NCBI GenBank assembly: GCA_030272585.1 | Contig: BSYQ01000001.1 | Span: forward strand, 1-64,000 | Origin: Bryopsis sp. KO-2023 | Lineage: Eukaryota > Chlorophyta > Ulvophyceae > Bryopsidales > Bryopsidaceae | Direction: 5' to 3' | DNA length: 64,000 bases | In this document: one piece after another, positions 21,040-31,191 of the stretch | Position numbering within the stretch: position 1 is the stretch's first letter | How the letters are laid out: each line of letters begins with the position of its first letter | Notes under the pieces: generated by a model | Told to the model about the DNA's origin: nothing | The model's database searches: none | Seen by the model: the letters and a program-made list of their open reading frames with translations, nothing else | Translations under genes and position numbers: made by a program

Positions 21040-21503
21040 CAGTGATAGGACTTTACGGTTACGGTCACCGTAACCGTACCGTAACGCCGTAACCGGACCG
21101 TAACCGGAGTACAATTTTCGTCGGAAAATCGTACTTTTACGGCCGTAACCGTAGCTCCGTACCGCTCCGTACCGCTCCGTACCGGACCGTAATGACCGTA
21201 ACGACCGTACCAACCGTAAACCGTAGAAAGTGACCCCCGCGGGGTCCCGCGATTCCAAAGGAACCCAGGGGGATTCGAACCTGCGACCCTACAGACTGCA
21301 GCCTAACGCTTTAACACTGAACCACACTACTTCACGATGATTTAGGGCCTGCCGTAGCTATACCGTACCTGTTCCGTACCGTAAAAACAGCATATTACTC
21401 CGGTTACGGTACGGAATTACGGCCGTAGTACGGTGACCGTAACCCGACCGTAACCGGACCGGACCGGAGCCGGACCAAAAAATCGGCCCAAGTCCTATCT
21501 CTG
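21040..21503. mobile_element. hAT-type MITE, family B, copy 3 (inside Gypsy pol)
   Basis: 464 bp. Left end CAGTGATAGGACTT (one mismatch to the family), right end AAGTCCTATCTCTG, exact 8-bp duplication cctgtagt at 21032-21039 and 21504-21511. More diverged from copies 1 and 2 than they are from each other, so it is older or from another sublineage. The arms again consist of ACGGTTACGG-type repeats. Confidence 0.93.
21224..21343 (-). other. tRNA-like module in family B MITE copy 3
   Basis: On the minus strand: A-box-like TGGTTCAGTGTT (21312-21323), then GGCTGCAGTCTG, then AGGTTCGAATCCCCC (B box about 21267-21281) and the G/C-rich tail. The anticodon-like loop reads CTGCAGT here and CTGTAGT in copy 1. 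CTGCA-x with this context is reminiscent of tRNA-Cys(GCA), but this is only a resemblance. Confidence 0.55.
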
Positions 21504-21680
21504 CCTGTAGTGTTGCCTGAAACCTCAACACATCTCTTTTCCCCAATGAACAAACAGAGTTCTCACCACCCAAAAACTTAAAAGACTCAAACTTCTTTTC
21601 AAAATTACCTCCAGCAGCGAATCCTGTAAAAAATTCCAACCTTGCAGCTGTCTGCAATTCGATCGGTACTGGAGGTCCAA

Positions 21681-22628
21681 CTACTTTTTTTGATTCGGAC
21701 ACTCTCTCGCCCAGTGGCCTACGCCCTGGCATCTGTGACACTTGTCCTTGCTGCGGTCTGACTTGCCTTTCGCTGCCCCATTCTCCCTACCCCTCCTGTA
21801 ACCGCCACCACTGCGATCGCGATTCTGCTGCGACCACATGGCGTCGACATCCATGGGATCGCTGGCCCCTCTTTGCCCTGCTGCACTCGAATCCCCCACT
21901 CGCACGTCGCAACGCTCTGCCATCTCCACGGCCTCGTCCAACGTTTTGGGTTTTCGAAGTCGCAGCTCTTTCTGCACCAAAGGAGTCAGCCCCTCCAGGA
22001 AGTGGAACAGCTGCGCCGAAAGATCCACAGCCGGACACAACAGCAACAGCGACTTAAACTCGTGAGTAAACTGGCGCACACTGCGCGAACCCTGGCGAAG
22101 TGCCACGAGTTTCCTTCTAGCCTCCCCCTCTTCGTCCGCCACACTGAACTGCTGTTTTAGCAAAGCAACAAATTCCGTCCAAGTCTTTATTACTTCCTTT
22201 CGAGCCGCTGTTTTCCCTTCCACATCGAGCCTCCAACAAATAGCAGCATCCTCACCCAAGTTAGTACTCGCAACGTTTACCATTCTTTCTTCACACCCCA
22301 CACCACTGGCCGCAAAGAACTGGCGCATCGAAAACGCCCAGTCGTCCAGGCGAGTTTTATCTTTTCCCGTAAAGGGCCCTGGCATCCTCGGCTTAACCAT
22401 TCCTCGACCTGTACCCGTCGCGGAACTCCCTCCTTGAATCGATCGCCTTAGTTTGCGTATCGTCTCTTTCAGATCTGATATTTCCAGTCGCAGGGCTTTG
22501 AGCTCCTTGGTGTGCGAATTCGCCAATGTCGAACTCGACGCGTAGAACATGATCAGCTGCTTTACAGCCGGCTCTAAAGACTCCTCCCAACTCGATAATG
22601 TCTTTACTCCTAGTTCAAAAGCTTCCAT
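21681..22628 (-). CDS. gag: Gag-like protein with CCHC zinc knuckle
   Basis: 315 aa from ATG 22628. Residues about 110-260 match the retrotransposon gag pattern (W-x-x-L hydrophobic helices, then SVRQFTHEFKSLLLLCPAVD and FLEGLTPLVQKELRL). Near the C-terminus is a CHRCQGVGHWAREC zinc knuckle (C-x2-C-x4-H-x4-C), which binds RNA in the particle. The ORF itself is intact. Pol starts in an overlapping frame shifted by -1 from about 21741, so pol would have been made by frameshifting. Confidence 0.85.
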   Translation of the reverse strand: MEAFELGVKTLSSWEESLEPAVKQLIMFYASSSTLANSHTKELKALRLEISDLKETIRKLRRSIQGGSSATGTGRGMVKPRMPGPFTGKDKTRLDDWAFSMRQFFAASGVGCEERMVNVASTNLGEDAAICWRLDVEGKTAARKEVIKTWTEFVALLKQQFSVADEEGEARRKLVALRQGSRSVRQFTHEFKSLLLLCPAVDLSAQLFHFLEGLTPLVQKELRLRKPKTLDEAVEMAERCDVRVGDSSAAGQRGASDPMDVDAMWSQQNRDRSGGGYRRGRENGAAKGKSDRSKDKCHRCQGVGHWARECPNQKK

Positions 22629-22639
22629 CGTAAAAAGAA

Positions 22640-22929
22640 GAACCTCTAAAAAAAAGGTCGGCTCCGAAACCAGTGAAACGTTCTAGACAGGCTCGTTCGA
22701 TCGAAAACAAGTTACAGGACTCCCCAACGCTCTCACATAAGTATCAAACACAAACCTAGAGTCACCTCAATCAGACCCATCACATCGAACGTTACAAAAC
22801 ATGTTGTTGATTGCCATGATTTTGTGGCAAATACAAACAAAAAACTACATGGTGACTGTGACACTATAGTTTCCTGCGAGCATTTTGTTAACCCTTGGGA
22901 TATTTATGAAAGAAAACTAGTTTGTTAGT
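22640..22929. other. Gap between Gypsy element and host gene fragment
   Basis: No coding signal. This is where a 5' LTR and leader of the minus-strand retroelement would be expected, but without the partner LTR I cannot define one. Confidence 0.35.
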
Positions 22930-23333
22930 TTAGCTAGTGAATCCTTCCACAAAGTGCCTTACGCAAACAGGCACATGCCCAGCTGATTCACGTTCAACTT
23001 TCACAATCACTTCGGCCACTTTGAAATCCTCCGTGGAGTCTGTCAATTCTCCCAGTCGCACGTCTTTGACCAAGCCCTCGACTTGTGGTAACGATTGGAT
23101 TTGGGCTTCATTGTATCCCAGTGGGGACAGGGTGATGTGGTCTATGAAGGCTCCCTGCAGAGTGTGGCCCTTGATACAACACCTGTAGGTTTCAAATAAA
23201 AGGACTCAACATCAATGACGCCTCAGTCAAAAGTCACACAGGGGACGTGCGGCGCATAGGAAATTAATGACCTACCTAGTTTTCCCCTTCATTCCAGATA
23301 GCACCCCGCCCAGGCATCTCAAAGTGACATTGG
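22930..23333 (-). CDS. 3' end of an unidentified host gene (two exons visible)
   Basis: Minus-strand exon 23333-23276 (reads NVTLRCLGGVLSGMKGKT) ends at a GTAGGT donor. Exon 23182-22930 starts after a CAG acceptor, continues in phase (CCIKGHTLQGAFIDHITL) and stops with TAA at 22930-22932. The combined phase is exact. The sequence is non-repetitive and looks like real protein, but I do not recognise the family. Upstream exons would have to lie beyond the hAT-like element at 23412-24304, which sits where the next intron is expected. None is certain. The gene may be intact with the element in an intron, or 5'-truncated. Confidence 0.5.
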
Positions 23334-23411
23334 CTGTTAAGGGCAAAAAGTTGTGAACCACCACGGGGGGTGATATGAGGTGACGAGGTTAGTGTTTAGA
23401 TGTCCCATCGG

Positions 23412-23921
23412 CAGGCCACTTTATTTCGGGCACACGCCCGAAACACCAAAAATAGCTTATTTTGGGCCTCAGCCCAACCTTATTTTGGGCTTATTTTGGG
23501 TAATCTTTTTCCTTCTCAAATTACGTCAATAGGATTAGCTCAGCACAACATATATTGTATCTAGTGTAATTTTTTGTGCGTATTAAGTATTGCTTGGGTT
23601 TATTTTCTGCATGGACTGATTTTTGCCATCCAATCAGATTGCAAAAGTTAGTCCAGGGAAAAAATTAGGCATTCGCAGAAGCAAAGCAATGCACAAATAA
23701 TGCACAAAAAAATGTGTTCAAAACAAATCAGCGACTGTTGTCGACACAAAAAATCTGAAAGCAAGCCTGAACTCATCCCGCCCCTTGTGTCGGACTACAA
23801 CCCCAAGTCTTCAAACTCGCCAAAACATTGTGGATCCTCCCCATGCTAATTTCACACCACAATAGGGAGCTTCTTTGCTTTCGTTGGGAATTCTACGCAT
23901 TCTACGCATATAATCATATTC

Positions 23922-23965
<44 letters not shown>

Positions 23966-24304
23966 ATTGGTGAAATTTCTGTGTGGGCTCATCCGATGAG
24001 CCGACGAGTCGTTCGCGGTGCTTTAGTTTTTCGAGCACAATTTTTTACATTTTTTTCCAAAAAAAATTAGTTCAAGGCAAGAATTACCTTATATAAGGTA
24101 CTAACAACGAATGCACACACACAAAAAATCCTGAAGTGAAAATCTGTCCTGAGATGGCCATATCCAACTCAGATGTGACAGTGTTAATCATATTATTAGA
24201 GTACATCTCCAAAAAAATTGAAGTTAATTTTGGGCACGGCCGCAAACCTTATTTCGGGCGCATGTGCCCAAAAAATCGTAAAATGCCCGAAATAAAGTGG
24301 CCTG
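23412..24304. mobile_element. hAT-like non-autonomous element, family D, GCCCGAAATAA arms
   Basis: 893 bp, starts CAGGCCACTTTATTTCGGGC and ends with its reverse complement, with an exact 8-bp duplication cccatcgg at 23404-23411 and 24305-24312. Subterminal repeats of TTTTGGGC/TTTCGGGC occur on both sides. The interior has no ORF of note and includes a (GT)n tract. It carries no obvious tRNA-like module, unlike families A to C. Confidence 0.9.
23923..23964. repeat. (GT)21 microsatellite
   Basis: Uninterrupted GT dinucleotide repeat inside the family D element. Confidence 0.95.
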
Positions 24305-24312
24305 CCCATCGG

Positions 24313-27300
24313 TGAGTGGGTGTGTCACTGTAGAGTAAGGGGTTAGTGTGTTGTGGACGGTATAAAAGGGGTTGTATTTTTGACATTGTGTAACCTTTGG
24401 GGCTGGGTTTGCTATTGACAAGAGCCTATTGTGTTGTGTTCCCGCGTCCTTACAATAACAACAGTCCCTCTCTTTAAGTATCGTTCCCTCTTTCCCCCTC
24501 GAATTCCTAGCCACAATTCCTCAACACATATCCACCACAAGTTGCCCCTATCATCACAACTCGGCCATTCAGCCGCAAACACCATCGCGTCCCAATCAAT
24601 CTCATTTTCTCTAGTCAAACTTCCCCATCTATTCCCGACTCTCTCTTTTCACCACAGTTGACAACGGAATGGGGGGTCGAAGGAAATTGTCACGTGATTT
24701 ATACGACCCCCTTTCCAGGGCAAGATTTTGTGCCGTCCTTTTAAAATATTCACACCATCACTCAAGAAAGTGCTGAAGGGTTTTTTTTTCTTTTTGGTCC
24801 GGACGCGGAGGCAAGTGAACACGGATGAGTGAGGGCGATGAGATCGGACGGAAGACGGAAGTGAACTGTGTGAACGACCACCCTCTTTCGGGTGGGAAAA
24901 CTGTGTACAGCCCCCTCACAACCCTTCGTAGAACGGGCCGAACAGTTCAGCGAAAATGTGTTCAATTCCTTTCTCGCTAGCAATTCGGTATATCATTCGG
25001 TGATTGATATATATATCAATCCCTTTCTCGCTTGCAATTCGGTGTCATTCTTTTTTTTTTTTTTTAAATTCGGTGCCCACGCGCATTCGCCCAAAAGGGC
25101 GATCTTCTCGCTCCCTGGAGCGACCACTTTCAAGGACGTCCAAGTTCACTGGCTGGTGGTGTTTATAAAAGTTATGAATCAATACTTCCAGCTTCTGTGT
25201 TTTCATCAATCGCCATCAAGTGTTACAATAAATCTCCAACATTCAAATAGCGTCAAAACATCAAAGCAGGGGCACAATGCTTACTGGCAAGAAAGCCATC
25301 TGAAACCTGAATCAACTATGCCAATAGTGGAGTTCGGCACATCCAATATCCACAAAGCCATCCTGCCCCTAGAAAGAAAAGTACAAGGTCTCCACCAATC
25401 GCAAACCAGACACATACGTTCATTCACAGCCACCTCCTCCTCCATCTTCTCTCTCTCTCTTTTAATAACAAAAAAAATGAGCAATTCAATATTCATTTGC
25501 GATACTCATGTAGTGATGAGACCCCCTCATTATTGCAGCCAGGGAATTTGAGGTAAATGTATCAAAAATACACCTTTGTTTTTCCAACCAAAACCCCCTA
25601 AAATAGTCAGGGAATTCTGCAACCGATGATCTCCATCGCTGCCAGCAATAACTCCACACTTCAAAATCACCACAACTGCAAACCTGCACAGGTGATATTC
25701 TGCCATAAAATATTTCATCCCTGAGAAAATTAAAAAAGGGAAGACTTAAAAATCAACCGGCCATGTGCTGCCTCAATATATCAACCCCAATCAAGCAAAA
25801 AAAAAAAAAGATTCTTCAACCCAGACCCACCCACCCTTTCCAAGAAAAGACCCCTTATAATCAAAGAGGGAGTTAGTTGGGACATCCACCAACCCCTTCC
25901 CTTCCCTCCCATCCCTCTTTTCCTTTCGCTCACGAATTTCTTTGGTTATGATTTTTCCTTTTTCAATGGCCCCCCCCCCTTTGGCCACATGCACTCCGTA
26001 GCACTGTCTAGCCCAATCAAATTCCAGCGCAAACTTTAGAATTTGGCACACATGTGCCAGAAAATCGAAAAGATTTCGTACCTTTTTCTTCTTCCCCCGA
26101 CCCAACCCAAACCCTTTCCCCAAAACCCATTTTTGTTTTCTTTTTTTCATTTGCCACCAATGTCACGCCAAATACATGGTAAAAAGTTTGGTGAACAGCC
26201 AGGGACACCGATTCTCTTGTATATATCTATGCGTACGTTCCCCTTAATAATCAACCGTTCAAAAACACACACGTGTCCAACTCCAATCCTTGTCCCCACT
26301 ACTGTACATCCCTCATCATCCATCAGACACATGATTTCTGCCAAACTCTTTTGGCACCCTTTTTGCCTTTTCCCGAGGTACCCCACCCCAGTTCCATCTT
26401 TGTCTTTTTATTCAAAAATCTTCCATCTTCCTTTTTCTTTTTCTTTTTTTTAACATACAATTTCCTGGATTCGGAAGGGTTCGATGCTAGCACCAAGTCC
26501 TTTCGACCTCATCCCATACCCCTTTACATTCCAATAAACCCCATTCACTGATCATTACACCGTTGCCACACGCCCACTCTAAAATGAAATTCGCCGACTG
26601 CTCAACACCAAATCTTCCTGAAAAAAAAGCGGTGCAATCCACATCTTTGTTTTTTTTTGTTTTTATCTCTTGTATTTTTTCCTATCCCCCAGTAAGACAT
26701 GCACCATTCCTTTTAAACAAACATCTTGTTATCTTTTTCTTCTTTTCCTTGCCGAATTGAAAAAAACCAAATATGCGCCGCAAGCAGCCTCATTCTCCAC
26801 AAAAATCAACCCAAACCCGCACAAAACATAATTCTTTTTCTCCCTCCACAACTCCACACATCATCAACCACAGTCACCCCAAGTTCTTCTCTCTCTAAAA
26901 ACAGAAAAACTGCCAAGCAAAAACCCCCCAAAACAAAAGCATAAGGTTCAACCAAAAACGGAAAAATGATATCCCACATTGAAGAGACGAATTTTGTTTC
27001 TGCTCCGTTTTTTCGCTTTCTTTTTTTTCATCCCCCAACCATCTCATCACCCCCACCCCGTCCAAAATTAAAAACACACATTATGCAATGGAAGCTGCCA
27101 ACGTTCTTTTCTCTCAAAATAAGTTCCCCCTTGAATATCGCATATCCACAAAAATGTTAAAACTCAATAGTCAGTACCTTTTCTTTTTTGTTTCCTTTCA
27201 CTTCTCTCGACAGTGCTCAAACCCTGCCAGGCACAGCCCAACATGCAAGAATTCTTCTTTTTTTTTTTTTTTTTTTTAACTCTCCATCTCTCGACGCTTT

Positions 27301-27600
27301 CCCAAAACAAAATTGCCAGGCTTTCCAATTACCTAAAAAACGCAAGGCTTTTTCCCTGTAACATCTAAAAACAACCACCCTCATAAAAAGTCAGCAGCAT
27401 ATCCGACAGGCTGCCTTGCCACAAATATGAAAAAAACATCATAAGAAACCAATGATCCTTTTCAGCTCCACAAGACTGTCAATGCTTGCCACAATTCCCA
27501 CCACAGTCAAAGTCATAACTAAAACAGACAACCCTCAAATAAGGTACCAGCCATATTGACAAACACAAATTCACACGCCCTTGCGTGTCAGGGGGGTTAA
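24313..27600. other. 3.3-kb low-complexity region, no gene recognised
   Basis: The plus strand is rich in C, A and T with many homopolymer tracts (A-run near 25800, C-run near 25972, T-runs near 25045 and 27256). Open frames are long only because of the composition bias and mirror each other on the two strands. I could not build an exon chain. It may hold the 5' exons of the gene ending at 22930, the 3' UTR of the CCCH gene, or simply intergenic DNA. Confidence 0.4.
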
Positions 27601-30600
27601 CTAAAAGGGAATGTGGAGGCCTGCGGTGCTGGTAACATCAGCTGAGGTGCAATCGTGTGGCATGATGTAAGAACCGACCGGACCGGCCCCACTGGTCAAA
27701 TTGTTGCCAATAGACAGAGCACCCATAGAGTTGACGAGGTCTTCCAAAGACACACATACACACACAAAAGTCAGGGTACATTCTTGTCAATTTGGACTAG
27801 ATGCTTTCCTTAGAGAGAAACTGAAAAGGTGTTCTCTCATCCTCTTTTCATTTTTTTTATCCTCTTTTTTTTCGAAAGAGGAAATGAGTTTCCAATGCCC
27901 TACCATGGCTTCCCATCATGGGATAAGGGTTGAAGTCTTGCATCAGTTGCTGAGCGCAGCCAAAGTTGTCTGGCACCCCATGCTCAGGACTGCCATAGTC
28001 ACCACCAAGCATTTGCTGAGGACCGTTGCCAAATCTATCTGCAACGACACGCTGGGGACTGCCATACGAGTCTGGCATTCCGGTGACCGTCTCAGGTACT
28101 CCCAAAGAAACGCCAGAGCCGACAGCAGTGAGGTTCTGCCCCGACTGAGAGTCGAAGGATGCTGCAAGAATGAACATCAACAGTTAATTTGAGAGTTCAA
28201 TTCAAAACTGAGCCATCCCTTTTCTTTACCAGGCAACCAATCAATTTCATCTCCACACTAGAACACAAGACAAGTTCCTCTGTGGTGGATAATTGACTAG
28301 TAGTTCCACCAACCTCTGCTGGGGAGAGAATCGCTGCCAGGAAGACAACCCATGAGGTTCTGGAGATTCCCCTCCGTTGGGGCCAAATTGAATGGGCTCG
28401 CGTCTCCATAACTGTTATGGAAGTGCACAACCAGCGTGACAAAGGCAAAGAAGAATGGAGCATGCTGCGACAATAGACAACATGATTGAATATGATGCAC
28501 TCTAGCTTACCCTGCTCGCATCATCAATTGCTGAATAAGACATGCCACCTCAACATCACTGGACCGTCTTGCAGGAGGCATAAGTGGCACCTCATTCTCA
28601 GGGATCGTTGGCTCCGTCTGTGTGAAACCAAATGACTTTAAACGACTTTAAATTTTTTACATTATACTTCAAACACTTCGAACCAGCTGAATTATAGAGA
28701 AAAGAAAGAACCTCAAAATTTTAAAAATTTACCTCCAGTGGAGGAAAAATTCCGAATTCACCTGTGGGATGTCAAACGATCGCCTTGGCTGACGTGGACT
28801 GGTCCATGGAGCAGAAAGCGGCTGTGAACCAATATGTACAGGAGGATTGATAGAAGCGAGGGATGGCACGTTCGATTCCATGTCCCATGTTTCACTCATC
28901 GGCAGTCCTGATCCTTGCTGAATATGCAATTCCACCAGCAATTCCACACTTGGTTTGCATTCATTATTTTCATATTGAAACCAAAAACTCTTTATATCAG
29001 GATTATCAAAGCGTTGACAAAATGCGAGTGTAGACAAAAATCAGCAGTTGGGAACATAAACAAAATCCCATATAGACAATAAAAATGAACTTTCCGCGAT
29101 TAAAAGCTCCTGTGCAATATTTCTTTCAACGCAACTTGCCGAACAAGAGAACACATTCTTGACCAGAAAGTGGATGAGACTACATGGCTAATCAATCCTC
29201 TGTCAATGTGTACCTGTGCCATGAATTCAAGAGATCTCCGCAAATAAATATTTTCAGGCACAGCAAACTGACCACTGCTGAAAGACTTGGACTGCAAAAG
29301 AAGACACACAATGGGTTGCTGACAACATTAGCAGGAGTTTAGTATGCACCATTTACTCCATCAGCTGGAAGCCCAGTGTGGCGTACCTTGAAAAGCTCCT
29401 GGGGATCACTCACTTCAACCGGCTTCTTAATGTCAAGCGGTCCAGAATGCGTTCGAGAAGATAATCCACACTTTGGAGAACTGGTTGGCTTTGAGGCTCT
29501 TGCTGAGTTGGCACCTGCAACAAATATACAGCCAATTAATATCCCTGTGGAAAAACCACTGAGAAATTTCCCAGACAATGATTTAACAACAGGACCTGAG
29601 CTTCTTGAGCGGCTGTGCTTTTTGCCCTTCTGCCACTCGCTTGGGAAACCCGGCTTATGAGGGGGAGTTCGAATTTCATCCTTCTTATGTGCAAAAAAGC
29701 ATATCTTCCTTCTGCAGTTCATCCCATCATTGCACATCTGCGTGCGATACCTAGGAAGACAATATTTTCTGCTCAAAAAACATTTTTACTTTAAAGAGAC
29801 ACTTTGCTGTCGTGATGGGAGGTCCACCAGCACATACCGGGTTGGATGCATCCAATACTCGAAGACGTTGTGTGCGTAAGGACATTCTTCACCACGGGGA
29901 CAGAAATTCGTCTTTTGGACAAAAAAACACATACCAACCTGTCAAATTTGAGCTTTGCTCATATAACAAACATTCACCACAGAACTTGAAAAACAGAGGA
30001 GGAACTCTCGTGTTACCCATCTGAATTTCAAAATTCGTAATAAAAACGAAAAAGAAACAAATGAGTTGGATAACTCAAGTCCCGAATCGATCAACGGACA
30101 ACACAAAAGGTCCGATCGCTGGTTTGCACGCCAGCGATCGAAGGATTGTTTTGCCACGCTTCTCACGTTCTTCATGTCGATACAGGCGATCGCAGCATAC
30201 TTGCACTGATTGGGGTCCCTTCTCCGCGCTTTTTCACCAGGGTGAGCGAAAGGACATGTCGTCCAGTCGTGACTGAACCGCTTGCTGCACGGAACAACCT
30301 GTCACAAGCAAGAGGGAAAGAAACGTTCGTTTTTCAACCAGCTGGTTGATGGAAACGATAAACCGCACGCGTGTGTGGTGGCGCACAACGTCCAAGAACT
30401 CCCCCGTCGCGGTTGGCACGTTCAGCAACCACGCGAAACCCAAAGACGTCGCATGAGGGTACTTGTCCTTGTGTGCAGCAAGATGACGACACATATGCAA
30501 GTGCGGCGAGCGGACGACGCAATGAGAGCGCAACTAGAAACCGTCGCGCCGAGGCGAAGCCTTGTTGCAGAATACCCCCAAAAATGGCGAAACCAAAACC

Positions 30601-31191
30601 GGGTGGGCCCGCGGGCACCACCTCCAGCACCGACCCTGACGACTTGGAAATCTGACAACATCCGCCGCGAAAAGACATGGAAAGCTTCCATGAAAACTGC
30701 AGGAAACTATGCCCCTCATATTTGGCAAGTCTCAAACCCTCGAAAACAATGAGCCTAAGTACGCAGTGCCGCCGAACTGGTAGACCTGACTTACAACTAA
30801 CCTTGAAAGAGTTAACTCGAAAGTCGTCCGTCAAGAAAGCGGGAGAGTCCAGCTGGCAGTCGGCTTCCTCTTCCGGTGTCAAAGCAACCGACTAAAACAA
30901 CAGAGGGGAAGCCTTATCAATACGCACGAAGACCCAAACACGGACCCTTGGCGATTACGACAAAGCAAGGGTTGAACCAAACTTCCGTAACAGAACCACT
31001 CGCCATTCAACCAGGACGATAACTAACAAAGCTGCTCTATGACAAGAACAGGTATCAAGTGATATTTCGTTGATGGGTTCTCCCGTGAGGAACACGCGGG
31101 TTTGAACCCGACACGGGAATACCGAGCTACTGACCATTTCACCGGCGACCTCCATCAAAGCGTTTTCCTGGTCGAAGTTCATTTGTGCCAT
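27601..31191 (-). CDS. RR-TZF-type tandem CCCH zinc-finger protein, 12 exons, 490 aa
   Basis: Exons: 31191-31135, 30891-30802, 30298-30167, 29911-29838, 29750-29596, 29514-29387, 29291-29214, 28917-28762, 28617-28511, 28411-28314, 28161-27904, 27740-27601. Phases agree throughout (1,473 bp). The core matches the plant arginine-rich TZF family: DDFRVNSFKV, SHDWTTCPFAHPGEKARRRDP, then CPRGEECPYAHNVFEYWMHP and the second finger CNDGMNCRRKICFFAH. In plants these cytoplasmic RNA-binding proteins act in mRNA turnover and stress responses. There are no ankyrin repeats upstream, unlike many plant members. The C-terminal half is Ser/Pro/Gly-rich and probably disordered. The first ATG in an open, splice-compatible exon is 31191. 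Confidence 0.88.

Larger units (their letters stand above)
19590..21741 (-). pseudogene. pol: Pol: protease, reverse transcriptase and integrase fragments
   Basis: Reading 5' to 3' on the minus strand: a short linker, then the MITE 21503-21040, whose removal with one duplication copy rejoins the frame just before the protease LLDTGAS motif. The protease region follows, then RT with DYRR, an in-frame TAA at about 20076-20078, then PLPNIPEML, FSKLDLRHGFHQV and the catalytic LIDDIL (the YxDD-equivalent box). RT stops near 19731. Immediately after, in another frame, come integrase-core words (VIDR, TKFGHFIP, HGVPGEVISDRD), so RNase H and the integrase zinc domain have been deleted. Confidence 0.85.
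19590..22628 (-). mobile_element. Decayed Ty3/Gypsy-type LTR retrotransposon
   Basis: Minus-strand gag then pol in an overlapping -1 frame, as in many LTR elements. Gag has a capsid-like region and a CCHC knuckle. Pol has an aspartic-protease DTGA motif, a reverse transcriptase and a short integrase piece. The copy is dead: a family B MITE lies in pol, there is a TAA in the RT, and RNase H plus part of the integrase are missing, with the remainder cut off at about 19590 next to the family C element. I could not find LTRs in the flanks. Confidence 0.85.

Noticed and set aside
24600-27500. Many 60-140 codon ORFs on both strands
   Set aside because: The region is compositionally biased with homopolymer runs. 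Frames mirror across strands, lack domains and could not be joined by splice sites in phase.
30334-30882. A 182-codon minus-strand ORF as a separate gene
   Set aside because: Only its first 27 codons are exon 2 of the CCCH gene. The rest is intron, as shown by the phase-exact join to the exon at 30298.
31086-31120. tRNA-like hairpin (gcgggtttgaacccg) in the first intron of the CCCH gene
   Set aside because: A short palindromic stem only. No A box at the right distance and no resemblance to the subtelomeric modules.
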